A DNA stretch of 48,093 bases from assembly GCA_035493895.1 (NCBI GenBank), contig DATJHM010000085.1, forward strand, positions 1 to 48,093. Direction: 5' to 3'. Source of the stretch: DATJHM01 sp035493895. GTDB lineage: Bacteria > Chloroflexota > Ktedonobacteria > Ktedonobacterales > Ktedonobacteraceae. Of this stretch, positions 38,506 through 47,331 are shown piece by piece (within the stretch, counting starts at the first letter, position 1; each line of letters opens with the position of its first letter). The notes below the pieces were generated by a model. The model was given only the letters and a program-made list of their open reading frames with translations, searched no databases and had not been told where the DNA came from. The position numbers and the translations under genes are program-made.

Positions 38506-40177
38506 CCCAGCTGATTGTTCCTTTCATGCCTCCTCTTGGAAGCGTAAAACAAAATTGTGCCCCTCCGCCCTCTCTCTCTTCTACCCAGATGCACCCTCCG
38601 TGCCCCTGTATCAGGCCGCGACAAATGGCTAATCCCAGACCGGTCCCTTTATGATGTGTGCTCGTTGTCTCACCCGGGAGCCGATAAAATTTGCTGAAGA
38701 TACGCTCTCGCTCGGTCTCTGGTATGCCCACTCCCCGATCGGCGATGCTTACCAGGACCTGCTCTTCCTGCTCTTCTATTCTCACTTCTAACGGCGACCC
38801 CTCCGGTGTGTAATAGAGGGCGTTTTCTACGAGATTCGTGAGTATCTGGTCGATATGGACATAATCAAGTTCGATCGGCACCATCTCTTCAGGCGCAGAG
38901 ACGCTCACTGGACGCTCTGCAAGTTGTGTGTGCATACGCTCAAGTACATCATATACTACCTCGCTCACTATATGCCAGTCTTTTTCTGGACGCAGTACTC
39001 CCGCCTCGATACGTGACATGTCCAGCAGGTTTTCTACCAGGCTGTCCAGGCGATCGGTCTCTTGCAGGATCGTCTGAAGCAGCCCTCCCGGGGTCTCCTG
39101 CTGACACAATTCTCTCTCCTGCTGGATGCTGGTTGCCGCTGTTTTGATGGTGGAAAGCGGTGTCCTCAGGTTGTGAGAGACGGAGGAGAGCAACGCCGCT
39201 CGCAATTCCTCTGTCTGCGAACGAACTTGCGCTTCGATGTTTTCTCTCTGTAAACGCTCTCGCTCGATGACTGATACGGCCTGCTCGAGCAAGGTGGAAA
39301 AATAGAGCATGACGGCGGCTGGCAGGGTCTCTGGATGTAAAAATGAAGGTGTGTTTTTCTTGTGTCGCGCCGGGACGATCAATAAACGCAGGATGCCCAC
39401 GACTTTCCGTCCGGCTTTCAGTGGGATAAGGCGTATAAAACAGGCCGCCTGCTTCTTCTCTACTCTCTCTTCCGCAGGCGCATCCATAATCCTCCAACCC
39501 TCTCCTGGATATTTCGCGATGTCGATCACACTGCCGTCTTTCATCGCCTGTGTGATGTACTGTTCCTCTTCTGCTAAAAAGGTCCCTTGCTGCGCTGCGT
39601 GCGGGAGCATGACGATCTGTTTGGGACGCTGCTCGTCTGGGCCAAGAATGACGATGCCGTCCTGTACTCCCCATGGCGTGAATAATTCCACGATGGCCTG
39701 CATAAAGGTGCGCAATTGGTCCTCCATGAGCTTTTCCTGGTTGGCTGCACAGACGATCTCATAGAGGATCTGGGCCTCACGCATTTGCTGATGCATCTTT
39801 TCTGTATGCCGTTTCACTACGACTGCCAGCTGCGCGGTAATCGTAGCGGTGACGAGAAAGACGATGAGGGTCAGTATATCGTCAAATTTTGTCACTCTCA
39901 GGTTGTAAAGGGGCGCGACGAAGAGAAAGTCGAAGGTGAAGAAGGCTATAACTGATGCCAGCAGGGCGGGATAGAGTCCCCGCAGATAGGCCAGGACTAA
40001 TATCACGGAAAGGTAGAGCAGGACGCAATCCGGGATGCGCGCGGAAAGACGCAGCAGGGCTATGAGGCCGGTAATGAAAAAGATGCCTGCCAGCGCCAGG
40101 AGGCTATCCCCGCAATACTGCTTCCAATGCTTGCGCTCTTGCCTGTTCATGGGTGACAGGGTGTGCTGTAGGTTCAT
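38498..40177 (-). CDS. sensor histidine kinase, KdpD-like without the N-terminal KdpD domain
   Basis: The start is placed at ATG 40177 after AGAAAGAGAT; an upstream ATG at 40246 lacks support. The 559-residue protein starts with four membrane helices of DUF4118 (LLYLSVILVLAYLRGLYPALL, then FDFLFVAPLYNL). A GAF-like region spans about 130-290. The HisKA domain has H in SSVSHNLRTPLSTIK, and HATPase_c has NLVENALYYTPEG (N box), DRGVGIP (G1) and GTGLGLAICRGL (G2). Full KdpD proteins carry a further 350 residues (KdpD and USP domains) at the N-terminus, absent here. Confidence 0.9.
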   Translation of the reverse strand: MNLQHTLSPMNRQERKHWKQYCGDSLLALAGIFFITGLIALLRLSARIPDCVLLYLSVILVLAYLRGLYPALLASVIAFFTFDFLFVAPLYNLRVTKFDDILTLIVFLVTATITAQLAVVVKRHTEKMHQQMREAQILYEIVCAANQEKLMEDQLRTFMQAIVELFTPWGVQDGIVILGPDEQRPKQIVMLPHAAQQGTFLAEEEQYITQAMKDGSVIDIAKYPGEGWRIMDAPAEERVEKKQAACFIRLIPLKAGRKVVGILRLLIVPARHKKNTPSFLHPETLPAAVMLYFSTLLEQAVSVIERERLQRENIEAQVRSQTEELRAALLSSVSHNLRTPLSTIKTAATSIQQERELCQQETPGGLLQTILQETDRLDSLVENLLDMSRIEAGVLRPEKDWHIVSEVVYDVLERMHTQLAERPVSVSAPEEMVPIELDYVHIDQILTNLVENALYYTPEGSPLEVRIEEQEEQVLVSIADRGVGIPETERERIFSKFYRLPGETTSTHHKGTGLGLAICRGLIQGHGGCIWVEEREGGGAQFCFTLPRGGMKGTISWDA

Positions 40178-40708
40178 ATCTCTTTCTCGCTTGCAATGCC
40201 TCTGATTGTATGGGTAAAGTATACAACCAGGATGAGGTTTAGTCAAAATATTCTTAAATATATCTTCCCTGTACTCAAAAAAACCTTAAAAATATGCCGG
40301 TTTTTCTCAAAAAAAACAGGGGATTGTGCACTTTATACAAATATGTGTATTGGTTCTCGGACACTTTACCACTACCTTCTTGTTTTCTTCTTGCATATAC
40401 TAGTTATTAGATTATAAGTCAATTAGTAACCAATGTATGCTTTCTATTGACTGTAATGCTCGCGAGATGTTGAAGGCGGTTGTGGTAAAAATACACGGCG
40501 TTCAGGATGGTATGTGCCCTCCTTCGTATCACTATGATATGTCGTCCGCACATACAGATAAATCGATGTATGATCCTACTGATGCAGAGACGCTTCACTT
40601 ACACATTGGAGAGGCCGTTGATATCTTTCGCGATGTTTCTTTCCCCGACGTTTTGTTGTTCGCGTGCAGGTAACGTTCAATTGTGAAAGACAAAGGTGGT
40701 GAAAACAG
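40178..40708. other. AT-rich intergenic region between divergent kinase and amt genes
   Basis: About 530 bp. A possible promoter toward the amt gene is TTGCAT (40391-40396), 16 bp, TATAAG (40413-40418), which would give a leader of about 285 nt. An ORF at 40437-40673 has no ribosome site or domain and is not called. No repeat was seen. Confidence 0.4.
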
Positions 40709-42121
40709 ATGGCAACCATTGACACAACACAGCGGCCATCCGATGACACAACACAGCAGCCATCCAAAGGTTTTTTTGCTCATCATCGTACTTTTATTTA
40801 TCAGGTAGTGCTCTTATTAGTCATTGGAATTGTTGCGGGCTATGCCTCTACGTTTTTTGCCGGGGCTTCAGCTGGCCCTTTTGATGCAAAGACGATTAAT
40901 GCCGGTGATACTGCCTGGGTGATGACGGCGGCTGCTCTTGTGATGATTATGACTCCTGCTGTCGGCTTCTTTTATGGAGGTATGGTTACCAGTAAGAATG
41001 TGGTGAGTGTAATCAAGCAGTCTCTGCTGATTCTGGGTATTGTCAGTATCCAGTGGGTGCTTGTGGGCTATAGCCTGGTATTTGGCAAGGATTTTGGTGG
41101 GATCATCGGTGGCCTCAATTTCTTCGGCCTCTCGGGCGTCGGCTATGCTCCCAATCCTGACTATGCCGGGACGATCCCTCAGCTCACGTTTATGGTCTTC
41201 CAGGCGATGTTCGCGATCATTACTCCCGCTCTGATTATTGGCTCTTTTGTCGAGCGCATCCGTTTTCGCACTCTGGTCATCTTTGTGATCCTGTGGTCAA
41301 CGCTGGTCTATGATCCTATCGCTCACTGGGTCTGGGGCATCGGCGGCTGGCTGCACACTATGGGTACGCTCGATTTCGCAGGCGGCACGGTTGTGCATAT
41401 CAGCGCTGGTTTCGCTGGCCTTGCTGCTGCCATTGTGGTTGGTAAACGCCGCAGCTTCAAGCCGGGTCAGGCGATTGCTTCCAATAACATCCCCTTTGTG
41501 CTGCTTGGCGCTGCTCTGCTCTGGTTCGGCTGGTTCGGTTTCAATGCCGGTAGTGCTCTGGCCGCCAGTCCTCTCTCGGTCAGCGCTTTTGTGGTCACCA
41601 ACACGGCTGCCGCGGCCTGTGCTCTGACCTGGATGGCTCTGAGCTGGGCTGAAAACAAAAAGCCGAGCGCGATGGCGACTGCTACTGGCGCTGTCTGTGG
41701 TCTGGTCGCGATCACTCCTGCCAGCGGTTTCGTCGGCCCCATCGCCAGTATTGCCATCGGTGTCATCGCTGGTGTCGTTACCTACCTGATGCTCTTTGTC
41801 CGCAACAAGTTCTTGACCCGTATCGACGATACGCTCGATGTCTGGGCTGCTCACGGTATGGGTGGCCTGACCGGGGCGATCCTGACCGGTGTCTTCGCCG
41901 AAAAGGCGATCAATAGCGCGGGCAATAACGGTCTGCTCTTCGGCAACCCGGGCCAACTCTGGACGCAGGTCCTGGCGGTCTTAGTGACGCTGGTCTATTC
42001 CTTCGTCGTCACTTTTATCCTGCTCAAGCTTCTCTCTCCTCTCGGCCTGCGCGTTACTGCCGCTGACGAGAATGAGGGTCTTGACCTCGCTGTCCATGGT
42101 GAAGAAGGCTATCGCTTCTAA
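40709..42121 (+). CDS. amt: ammonium transporter (Amt family), copy 2
   Basis: A 470-residue membrane protein, ATG after AAAGGTGGTGAAAACAG. The family marks include NAGDTAWVMTAAALVMIMT, GFFYGGMVTSKNVVS, LDFAGGTVVHISAGFAGLA, FGWFGFNAGSAL and VWAAHGMGGLTGAI, with both pore histidines present. It has an extra cytosolic N-terminus with a repeated DTTQ.PS motif and lacks the long C-tail of the copy at 13744. A terminator follows. The two copies are clearly different subgroups, not a recent duplication. Confidence 0.93.
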   Translation: MATIDTTQRPSDDTTQQPSKGFFAHHRTFIYQVVLLLVIGIVAGYASTFFAGASAGPFDAKTINAGDTAWVMTAAALVMIMTPAVGFFYGGMVTSKNVVSVIKQSLLILGIVSIQWVLVGYSLVFGKDFGGIIGGLNFFGLSGVGYAPNPDYAGTIPQLTFMVFQAMFAIITPALIIGSFVERIRFRTLVIFVILWSTLVYDPIAHWVWGIGGWLHTMGTLDFAGGTVVHISAGFAGLAAAIVVGKRRSFKPGQAIASNNIPFVLLGAALLWFGWFGFNAGSALAASPLSVSAFVVTNTAAAACALTWMALSWAENKKPSAMATATGAVCGLVAITPASGFVGPIASIAIGVIAGVVTYLMLFVRNKFLTRIDDTLDVWAAHGMGGLTGAILTGVFAEKAINSAGNNGLLFGNPGQLWTQVLAVLVTLVYSFVVTFILLKLLSPLGLRVTAADENEGLDLAVHGEEGYRF

Positions 42122-42150
42122 TCCAATCCCTGTGACCCACTCTCAATACA

Positions 42151-42197
42151 AAAAAGCAGGAATCCGGCATATAAGCGCCGGGTTGCTGCTTTTTATT
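42151..42197 (+). terminator. rho-independent terminator of the second amt gene
   Basis: AAAAAGCAG (42151-42159) pairs with CTGCTTTTT (42186-42194), with an inner TCCGGC..GCCGGG stem, followed by ATTTTG. It also serves the convergent SDR gene. Confidence 0.85.
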
Positions 42198-42262
42198 TTG
42201 TGCTGGCTTCCTCTTGACCTCAAGAGCGCACGCACCTGTTTCCCCCGGCTATCGTTGCGGTC

Positions 42263-43066
42263 TTAGATAACCGAACGAATCGTGCCGCCATCGACGCGGA
42301 GCGTTGCGCCACTCACGTAATCAGCGATCGGGCTCGCCAGATAGGCTACTGCTGCTGCGATCTCCTCTGGCCGACCGAGACGGCCCACGTCATTTGGGGC
42401 CATGGCCTGCGTCGCGTTGCGTTCGATTTCCTCCCACGTCTCGCCCCAGCCATGAGCCTGTGCCAGATGGGTGAACTGTGCCCGCGCCGCCTCGCTCGCA
42501 AGGATCGCGCCGGGTGCCACGACGTTTGATGTCACGCCGGTATCCTTCAGTTCACGCGCGAGGGACACTGCAAGGTTATGGCGGGCCGCCAACGATGCAC
42601 TGTAGTGCGGCATGACTGCGCCCGGTTGCTGCGATAGCCCGCCTCCGATCTGGATGACTCGCCCCCAGTGTCGCTCACGCATGGGTGGCACAAGACGCTG
42701 GATCATCCGCACGCCAGAAATCACGTTGTTGTTGTATGTCTGAGCCCAGTCCGCAACCGCTGCCTCCGTCCATGAGAGGTAGCCGATGACTCCGGCATTG
42801 TTGACCAGTATGTCGATAGGTCCGCTCGCCAGCGCTGCGGCGGCGACTGCGTCAGCTCCGGCGTCGGTGGCGAGATCACCAGTCGCGACCTCGGCTTTCC
42901 CTCCTCCGACGCGAATCGCCTCGGCTACCGCGTTGGTTCGGCTTTCGTTGCGACCATGCACCACTACTGCCACGCCCTCCGCTGCGAGCAGCTTCGCGAT
43001 CGCCTCGCCTATCCCGGAACTTGATCCGGTCACCAGTGCCCTCTTCCCTGCCAGTCGTAAATCCAT
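42263..43066 (-). CDS. SDR family protein with altered catalytic residues
   Basis: A 267-residue Rossmann protein. The cofactor site VTGSSSGIGEAIAKL with HGRNESR after strand 2 points to NADP(H), and NNAGV is present. The active site is unusual: the normal YxASK reads YSASLAAR, with Leu in place of the catalytic Lys. The Ser normally 13 residues before the Tyr is a Gly (IQIGGGLSQQPGAVMPHY). Tyr and the Asn of the NNV motif remain. It may bind cofactor but act as a sensor or a modified enzyme. It is divergent from the HTH gene at 43152 across 85 bp, a common regulator-target arrangement. Confidence 0.88.
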   Translation of the reverse strand: MDLRLAGKRALVTGSSSGIGEAIAKLLAAEGVAVVVHGRNESRTNAVAEAIRVGGGKAEVATGDLATDAGADAVAAAALASGPIDILVNNAGVIGYLSWTEAAVADWAQTYNNNVISGVRMIQRLVPPMRERHWGRVIQIGGGLSQQPGAVMPHYSASLAARHNLAVSLARELKDTGVTSNVVAPGAILASEAARAQFTHLAQAHGWGETWEEIERNATQAMAPNDVGRLGRPEEIAAAVAYLASPIADYVSGATLRVDGGTIRSVI

Positions 43067-43097
43067 GTTGTTATCCCTTGTCTTTCACTTGGCTTCT

Positions 43098-43131
43098 TGC
43101 AGGCGCTTCACCTGCATCTCTATGGTATACT
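43098..43131. promoter_or_regulatory. operator/promoter between SDR and HTH genes
   Basis: TGCAGG-CGCTTCA-CCTGCA (43098-43116) is a perfect 6-bp inverted repeat, followed by TATACT (43126-43131), a likely -10 for the HTH gene. In an 85-bp divergent gap it is well placed to control both genes. Confidence 0.5.
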
Positions 43132-43151
43132 GATGCTGATCCTGGAACAAG

Positions 43152-44390
43152 ATGAGCAGAATTCATAGGAATAAGACTCCTATGGTTCACCGGGGAATCG
43201 TTCCCAATCCCCGGACAAAGGAGGAGCGTTTGGTACTTCAGCCGCAATCACAAGACCATCGCCTGCATGAACTTGGAGATTTTTTGCGTACACGCAGGGC
43301 AAGGCTTATGCCTGAAGCGGTGGGACTGCCGCGTGGAAGCAGGCGCAAGACGCCTGGGCTCAGACGAGCGGAAGTGGCACAGTTGGTGGGGGTGAGCGTG
43401 GATTGGTATACCTGGTTAGAGCAGGGACGTTCGATCACGCCTTCCACGCAGGTCTTAGAGCGTCTGGTGCAGACGCTGCGCCTGGATGCGCATGAAAGAA
43501 CCCATCTCTTCCTCTTAGCTCAGCAACAGGCCCCTCCAGCGCTGTTGCTGGAACCCGAGATCGTGAGTCCCGCGCTACAACATTTCCTTGATCAGTTTGG
43601 CGCGCGTCCGGCCTTTGTGTCAGGAAGACGATGGGATATCCTGGCCTGGAACGATGCTGGATGCGCCGTCTTCGATGATTATCGCCAGAGGACCGCCCCT
43701 CGCGAACGCAATACGATCTGGGGCATCTTCACCAATCCCCTGGCTCGGCAATACATCGTCAATTGGGAAGAAGATGCGCGCCATCTCTTAGCCCAATTCA
43801 GGAGCAGTTGTGGTCGTTATCCTGAAGATCCTCAATTGGCGGAATTGATCCATGATCTCCAGCTCTGTAGTCCGGAATTTCGCGCCTGGTGGCCTGATCA
43901 TGAAGTCCGGAGTGGACAAGAAGGGCGGAAAGTGCTCAACCATCCACAGGTGGGCTATCTTCTGTTTGAGCGTCTCACCTTTCAGGTCTTTGACACGCCA
44001 GATCTCAAAGTCACCGTGTATACCCCCTTGGAGGAAGCCGACACGCCTCGCAAAGTGGAGCAGCTTCTGGAGCAGTGGTATCAGCACGAAGGATCTCATC
44101 CTCCTCAAACGGTCCACCATCTTCCACCGACACAGCAATCAGGACAAGATACAGTTGGCTTGTGGCTCGCAGCATGCGGTAAAAGAGTGGAAGGGGTATG
44201 GACAGCGAACAGCGATATCATGATCTCCTATGCACAGTGGTGCAAGGCCCACGGACACGAGCCGAAGAAGGCGAAAGGCTTATCTCAATCGTTAGCCGCA
44301 CATGGCCTGGAAGTCGGTGTGCGACAATGGGTCTCCACGGCTCCAGGGAGACGCACAAAAACACGAGGCGTTCGCGGCCTGAGCGTGTAA
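43152..44390 (+). CDS. MmyB-type HTH regulator with primase-like C-terminal winged helix
   Basis: A 412-residue protein; the start could also be ATG 43182. Residues 40-125 are the HTH of the MmyB/XRE group (LGDFLRTRRARLMPE, GSRRKTPGLRRAEVAQLVGV, VDWYTWLEQGR). Residues 135-305 are the MmyB-like ligand-binding domain (RRWDILAWNDAGCAVF, NTIWGIFTNPLAR, WEEDARHLLAQFR). Most relatives stop there. Residues 333-412 add VGLWLAACGKRVEG, DIMISYAQWCKAHGHEP, LSQSLAAHGLE and RRTKTRGVRGL. This matches the C-terminal winged helix of phage/plasmid D5-type primases (SELYEAYRxWCEENG..., RGxRL). No frameshift joins the two parts. It is divergent from the SDR gene. Confidence 0.85.
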   Translation: MSRIHRNKTPMVHRGIVPNPRTKEERLVLQPQSQDHRLHELGDFLRTRRARLMPEAVGLPRGSRRKTPGLRRAEVAQLVGVSVDWYTWLEQGRSITPSTQVLERLVQTLRLDAHERTHLFLLAQQQAPPALLLEPEIVSPALQHFLDQFGARPAFVSGRRWDILAWNDAGCAVFDDYRQRTAPRERNTIWGIFTNPLARQYIVNWEEDARHLLAQFRSSCGRYPEDPQLAELIHDLQLCSPEFRAWWPDHEVRSGQEGRKVLNHPQVGYLLFERLTFQVFDTPDLKVTVYTPLEEADTPRKVEQLLEQWYQHEGSHPPQTVHHLPPTQQSGQDTVGLWLAACGKRVEGVWTANSDIMISYAQWCKAHGHEPKKAKGLSQSLAAHGLEVGVRQWVSTAPGRRTKTRGVRGLSV

Positions 44391-44417
44391 GCTTGCCCTC
44401 AGACCTCGCATACAAAT

Positions 44418-44451
44418 GGGGACAGATTGTCATGAATGCTCATCTGTCCCC
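44418..44451 (+). terminator. perfect hairpin after the HTH gene
   Basis: GGGGACAGAT (44418-44427) pairs with ATCTGTCCCC (44442-44451), 14-nt loop, no T-run. It is the likely transcript end of the regulator. Confidence 0.6.
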
Positions 44452-44585
44452 ACCTGTAGATTATCTTCTCAAGCGAGTTTCCTGCATTGTCTATTTCTCT
44501 TATTTTACGGGAAACGGTCCCCAGCACAATCTTTTCGCGCCTTTTTGCAACCGCTGCCAACAACCAGGCATTGACTTTCAACCTA

Positions 44586-44613
44586 TTACATGGTATTACT
44601 AGATACCATGTAA
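44586..44613. promoter_or_regulatory. perfect 28-bp operator-like palindrome
   Basis: TTACATGGTAT-TACTAG-ATACCATGTAA, 11-bp arms. It lies 45 bp upstream of the LacI-like remnant and 385 bp before the sugar-binding protein gene. Its size and position fit a repressor dimer site. Confidence 0.55.
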
Positions 44614-44657
44614 GGTGAATTTATTTTAGTACTGTTTACCCTGGCCAGGAGGATGAG

Positions 44658-44795
44658 ATGACAACTATCGCTCATATCGCGAAAATTGCAGGCGTCCAGG
44701 TGCTACTGGTACAACATAGTATTTCATCCGTTCTCTTACTCCCACATCCTGGCTGTTCATTGTGCAAACAGAGCGCCGTCATTACTCTGTCGTAG
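44658..44795 (+). pseudogene. decayed LacI-family regulator, N-terminal HTH remnant
   Basis: An ATG follows an excellent CAGGAGGATGAG ribosome site. The first residues, MTTIAHIAKIAGV, are the LacI HTH start (MATIKDVAKLAGVS type). The reading then departs (QVLLVQHSISS). Adding one base after GTC restores GAT, and dropping one later gives TVQHS, resembling the usual SxATVSHVLN, so frameshifts are likely. It stops after 45 residues at a TAG. LacI genes commonly precede sugar ABC operons such as the one that follows. Confidence 0.5.
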
Positions 44796-44998
44796 GACGA
44801 CAGATGCATGACACCACCCTCGCCTACTCTGCTCTCTCTCTTTCCCGTGTCGTGCTCATGTGTCTTGTAGTCATTCGTCCTGTAGAAAGAAGCGAGATGT
44901 AATACACGCATCTTCGCTCGTATGTCGTAGCTGACTCTTTTTACACTGTCATTGGTGACATCTACTACAAAAACAGCGACTGGCAAGGAGGCCTTTGT

Positions 44999-46303
44999 AT
45001 GCCTGGTTCTTTCGCATACCGCCGTGTCTTCTCTTCAACCGTCACCAGAAGGTGGTTCTTCTCGGGCAATCTTCTCGCTCTCTTCTCGTTACTCTCCCTG
45101 GTGCTGATGAGCCTGGCAAGCTGCGCCAGCAATGCCTCGGGCAAGATTCCCCTGACCATGTGGTACTACAATGGAGGCGTTGATGATAATGTGGTTGCCA
45201 GGGTGAATCAAGCTTTCCCCAATATTGACCTCACGGCTGTGAAGGTCAACGATTATGAAAATAAGGTTCGTACTGCGCTCGCCGGGCATAGCGGTATTCC
45301 GGATATTCTCTTCGTCACATCCGATGTTGCAAATTATTATCCTGATGAGGATCAATTTCTTGATCTCAGGACGGTAGGTGCGGATGACATTAAATCTGAA
45401 TATCTACCCTGGAAGTGGAATCTGGGCGTTGCTCCCGATGGGCGTGTGATTGCTCTTCCCACGGATACTGGTCCCACTGCCCTGTTCTATCGTGCCGATA
45501 TCTTCGCGAAGGCTGGTCTGCCTACCGATCCTGCCCAGGTTGCTGCTTCGATAAAGACCTGGGACGACTATCTGCAGGCCGCTGTCACGCTGAAAAATGC
45601 AACGCATGGCTCTTCTTACCTGATCGATAATGCTCAGACGGTCTTTATTCAGATGCTGGCGCAAAGCCGCACGCAATTTTTGACCCCTTCTGGCAAGTAT
45701 GTCGCTGATCAGCAGTATATGAAGACGATCTGGGATATGACTGCTAAGGCCGTGAAGCTTGGTGCCGATGCGAAGGTGCAGGTGCGTACCCCCGCCTGGA
45801 ATGAAGCGGTCAGTAACGGCTATATCGCCGGTTTTGTCGGTGCGGCCTGGATGAAACAGCTCGTGCAAACTGCCGGTCCGAATACTGCTGGTCAGTGGCG
45901 CGTCGCTGCCGCTCCGGGTGGCCCTGGCAACTATGGCGGTTCTTTCCTGGGCGTCACGGCTGCAACTCAGCATCCCAAAGAAGCCTTTGAGGTCGCGAAA
46001 TGGATCGAGTCTCCCGCAAACCAGCTCGTCGCTTATCAGGATATCCATATCTATCCCTCCACTTATGCCGCTCTCGACAGCGCTGTCGCAAACCAGAATG
46101 AATCTTTCTATGGAGGCCAGGATACCACCAGCGTGTTCGCTGCTGCTGCGAAAGTTATTCCCACCTTTTATGAAAGCCCCTACGATAGGGCTATTAATAC
46201 GGCCTTTACCGATCAGGTCGATCTGATGGATTTCCAGGGCAAAGATCCCACCCAGGCCTGGAATGATGCACAACGTCTGGCTCAGCGAGAGCTCTTACGC
46301 TGA
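44999..46303 (+). CDS. sugar ABC transporter substrate-binding lipoprotein (family 1)
   Basis: A 434-residue protein, ATG after AAGGAGGCCTTTGT. The signal peptide has RRWFF and a hydrophobic core ending in lipobox LASC (C42). The rest is an extracellular solute-binding fold of the MalE/UgpB type: ITMWYYNGG-like start (LTMWYYNGGVDD), VKVNDYENKVRTALAGHSGIPDI, LPTDTGPTALFYRADIFAKAG, TWDDYLQAAVTLK, and GPGNYGGSFLGVTAATQHPKEA with AFEVAKWIESP. It binds a sugar or sugar-like solute outside the cell and feeds the two permeases that follow. No ATPase gene is in the window. Confidence 0.92.
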   Translation: MPGSFAYRRVFSSTVTRRWFFSGNLLALFSLLSLVLMSLASCASNASGKIPLTMWYYNGGVDDNVVARVNQAFPNIDLTAVKVNDYENKVRTALAGHSGIPDILFVTSDVANYYPDEDQFLDLRTVGADDIKSEYLPWKWNLGVAPDGRVIALPTDTGPTALFYRADIFAKAGLPTDPAQVAASIKTWDDYLQAAVTLKNATHGSSYLIDNAQTVFIQMLAQSRTQFLTPSGKYVADQQYMKTIWDMTAKAVKLGADAKVQVRTPAWNEAVSNGYIAGFVGAAWMKQLVQTAGPNTAGQWRVAAAPGGPGNYGGSFLGVTAATQHPKEAFEVAKWIESPANQLVAYQDIHIYPSTYAALDSAVANQNESFYGGQDTTSVFAAAAKVIPTFYESPYDRAINTAFTDQVDLMDFQGKDPTQAWNDAQRLAQRELLR

Positions 46304-46360
46304 CAGAAAATCAGCAGGATATCGATATCTTCCTATCATCGAAGAAAGAGATAAATACGA

Positions 46361-47311
46361 ATGAGCACACTCAGCATCCCAACCAGACGAGCTGAAAATG
46401 CCGCGCAAGAGAAACCCTTACGCAAAAGCAAATTGCGTAAATACTTACCACTCTACCTGTCGGTCGTCCCTTTCTACCTCCTTTTCCTGATCTTCGGTTT
46501 GATCCCCACTCTTTTCTCGCTCTACCTGGCCTTCCAGCGCTGGGACGGCATCGAGGGGATGACCTTTATCGGTCTGAACAATTTCGTCTACGCTCTGACC
46601 GATACCATTTTCTGGACTGCGGTCCTCAATACGTTTGAAATCTGGATTATGTCGACCATTCCGATGCTCTGTCTTGGACTGGTTATCGCTTTTCTCCTGA
46701 ATCAGCGCAGAAAGTCGAAGTTCTTCTTCCAGATCTGCTATTTCCTGCCCTACATTACTTCGATTGTGGCGATCTCGGTCATCTTTGGCTCGCTCTTTGC
46801 TCCCCAGTATGGCTTGATTAATCTGACGCTTGGCCTCCTGCACATTCCCGGTGTACAATGGCTCACCGATGCCTGGCCGATGAAATGGGCGATCTCGACG
46901 CTGGTGATCTGGCGCTGGACGGGCTATAACGCGCTGATCTATACCGCCGGTTTGCAGAGCATTCCCGCTGAATTTTATGAAGCGGCACGTGTGGATGGTG
47001 CGCGCACACGCGATATCTTCTTTCACATTACGCTGCCCCTGCTCCGTCCCGTGATCCTCTTCACGGTGATCACGTCCTCTATCGGCGGCATGACGCTCTT
47101 TGTGGAGCCGCAGATCCTGTTTATGACCAATGGTGGCACCAATTCGGGCGGCGTCGGTCATGCCGGTCTGACGATGCAATTGTACCAGTACTGGCAGGCC
47201 TTCGCTCAGGATCACTATGGCTACGGCGCGGCTGTGAGCTGGATTATGTTCTTCATTATCCTGATCTTTACGCTGTTAAACTGGAATATCGTCACGCGTA
47301 GTGAGCGCTAA
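46361..47311 (+). CDS. sugar ABC transporter permease, MalF/UgpA type
   Basis: A 316-residue protein with six helices: LPLYLSVVPFYLLFLIFGL, PTLFSLYLAFQRW, the FNTFEIW region, FFFQICYFLPYITSIVAISV, and the EAA loop AEFYEAARVDGARTRDIFFH with ITLPLLRPV. It forms half of the membrane channel. The ribosome site is weak (AGAAAGAGAT). A 57-bp gap separates it from the binding-protein gene and 20 bp from the next permease. Confidence 0.93.
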   Translation: MSTLSIPTRRAENAAQEKPLRKSKLRKYLPLYLSVVPFYLLFLIFGLIPTLFSLYLAFQRWDGIEGMTFIGLNNFVYALTDTIFWTAVLNTFEIWIMSTIPMLCLGLVIAFLLNQRRKSKFFFQICYFLPYITSIVAISVIFGSLFAPQYGLINLTLGLLHIPGVQWLTDAWPMKWAISTLVIWRWTGYNALIYTAGLQSIPAEFYEAARVDGARTRDIFFHITLPLLRPVILFTVITSSIGGMTLFVEPQILFMTNGGTNSGGVGHAGLTMQLYQYWQAFAQDHYGYGAAVSWIMFFIILIFTLLNWNIVTRSER

Positions 47312-47331
47312 AACGAGAGGAAGCCGCTTCA

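Larger units (their letters stand above)
44452..44998. other. regulatory region and decayed gene before the sugar ABC operon
   Basis: About 550 bp. Contents: the operator-like palindrome at 44586-44613, the LacI-type remnant at 44658-44795, a partial hairpin GCGAGATG/CATCTTCGC around 44894-44919, and a TGTCA-TTGG-TGACA repeat near 44947-44960, just before the binding-protein gene. Confidence 0.5.

Noticed and set aside
40437..40673. 78-codon ORF upstream of the second amt gene
   Set aside because: No ribosome site, no domain and no coding-like composition; more likely leader sequence.
40709..42121. The two ammonium transporters as a recent duplication
   Set aside because: Their N-termini, C-tails and many core residues differ, so they are distinct subgroups.
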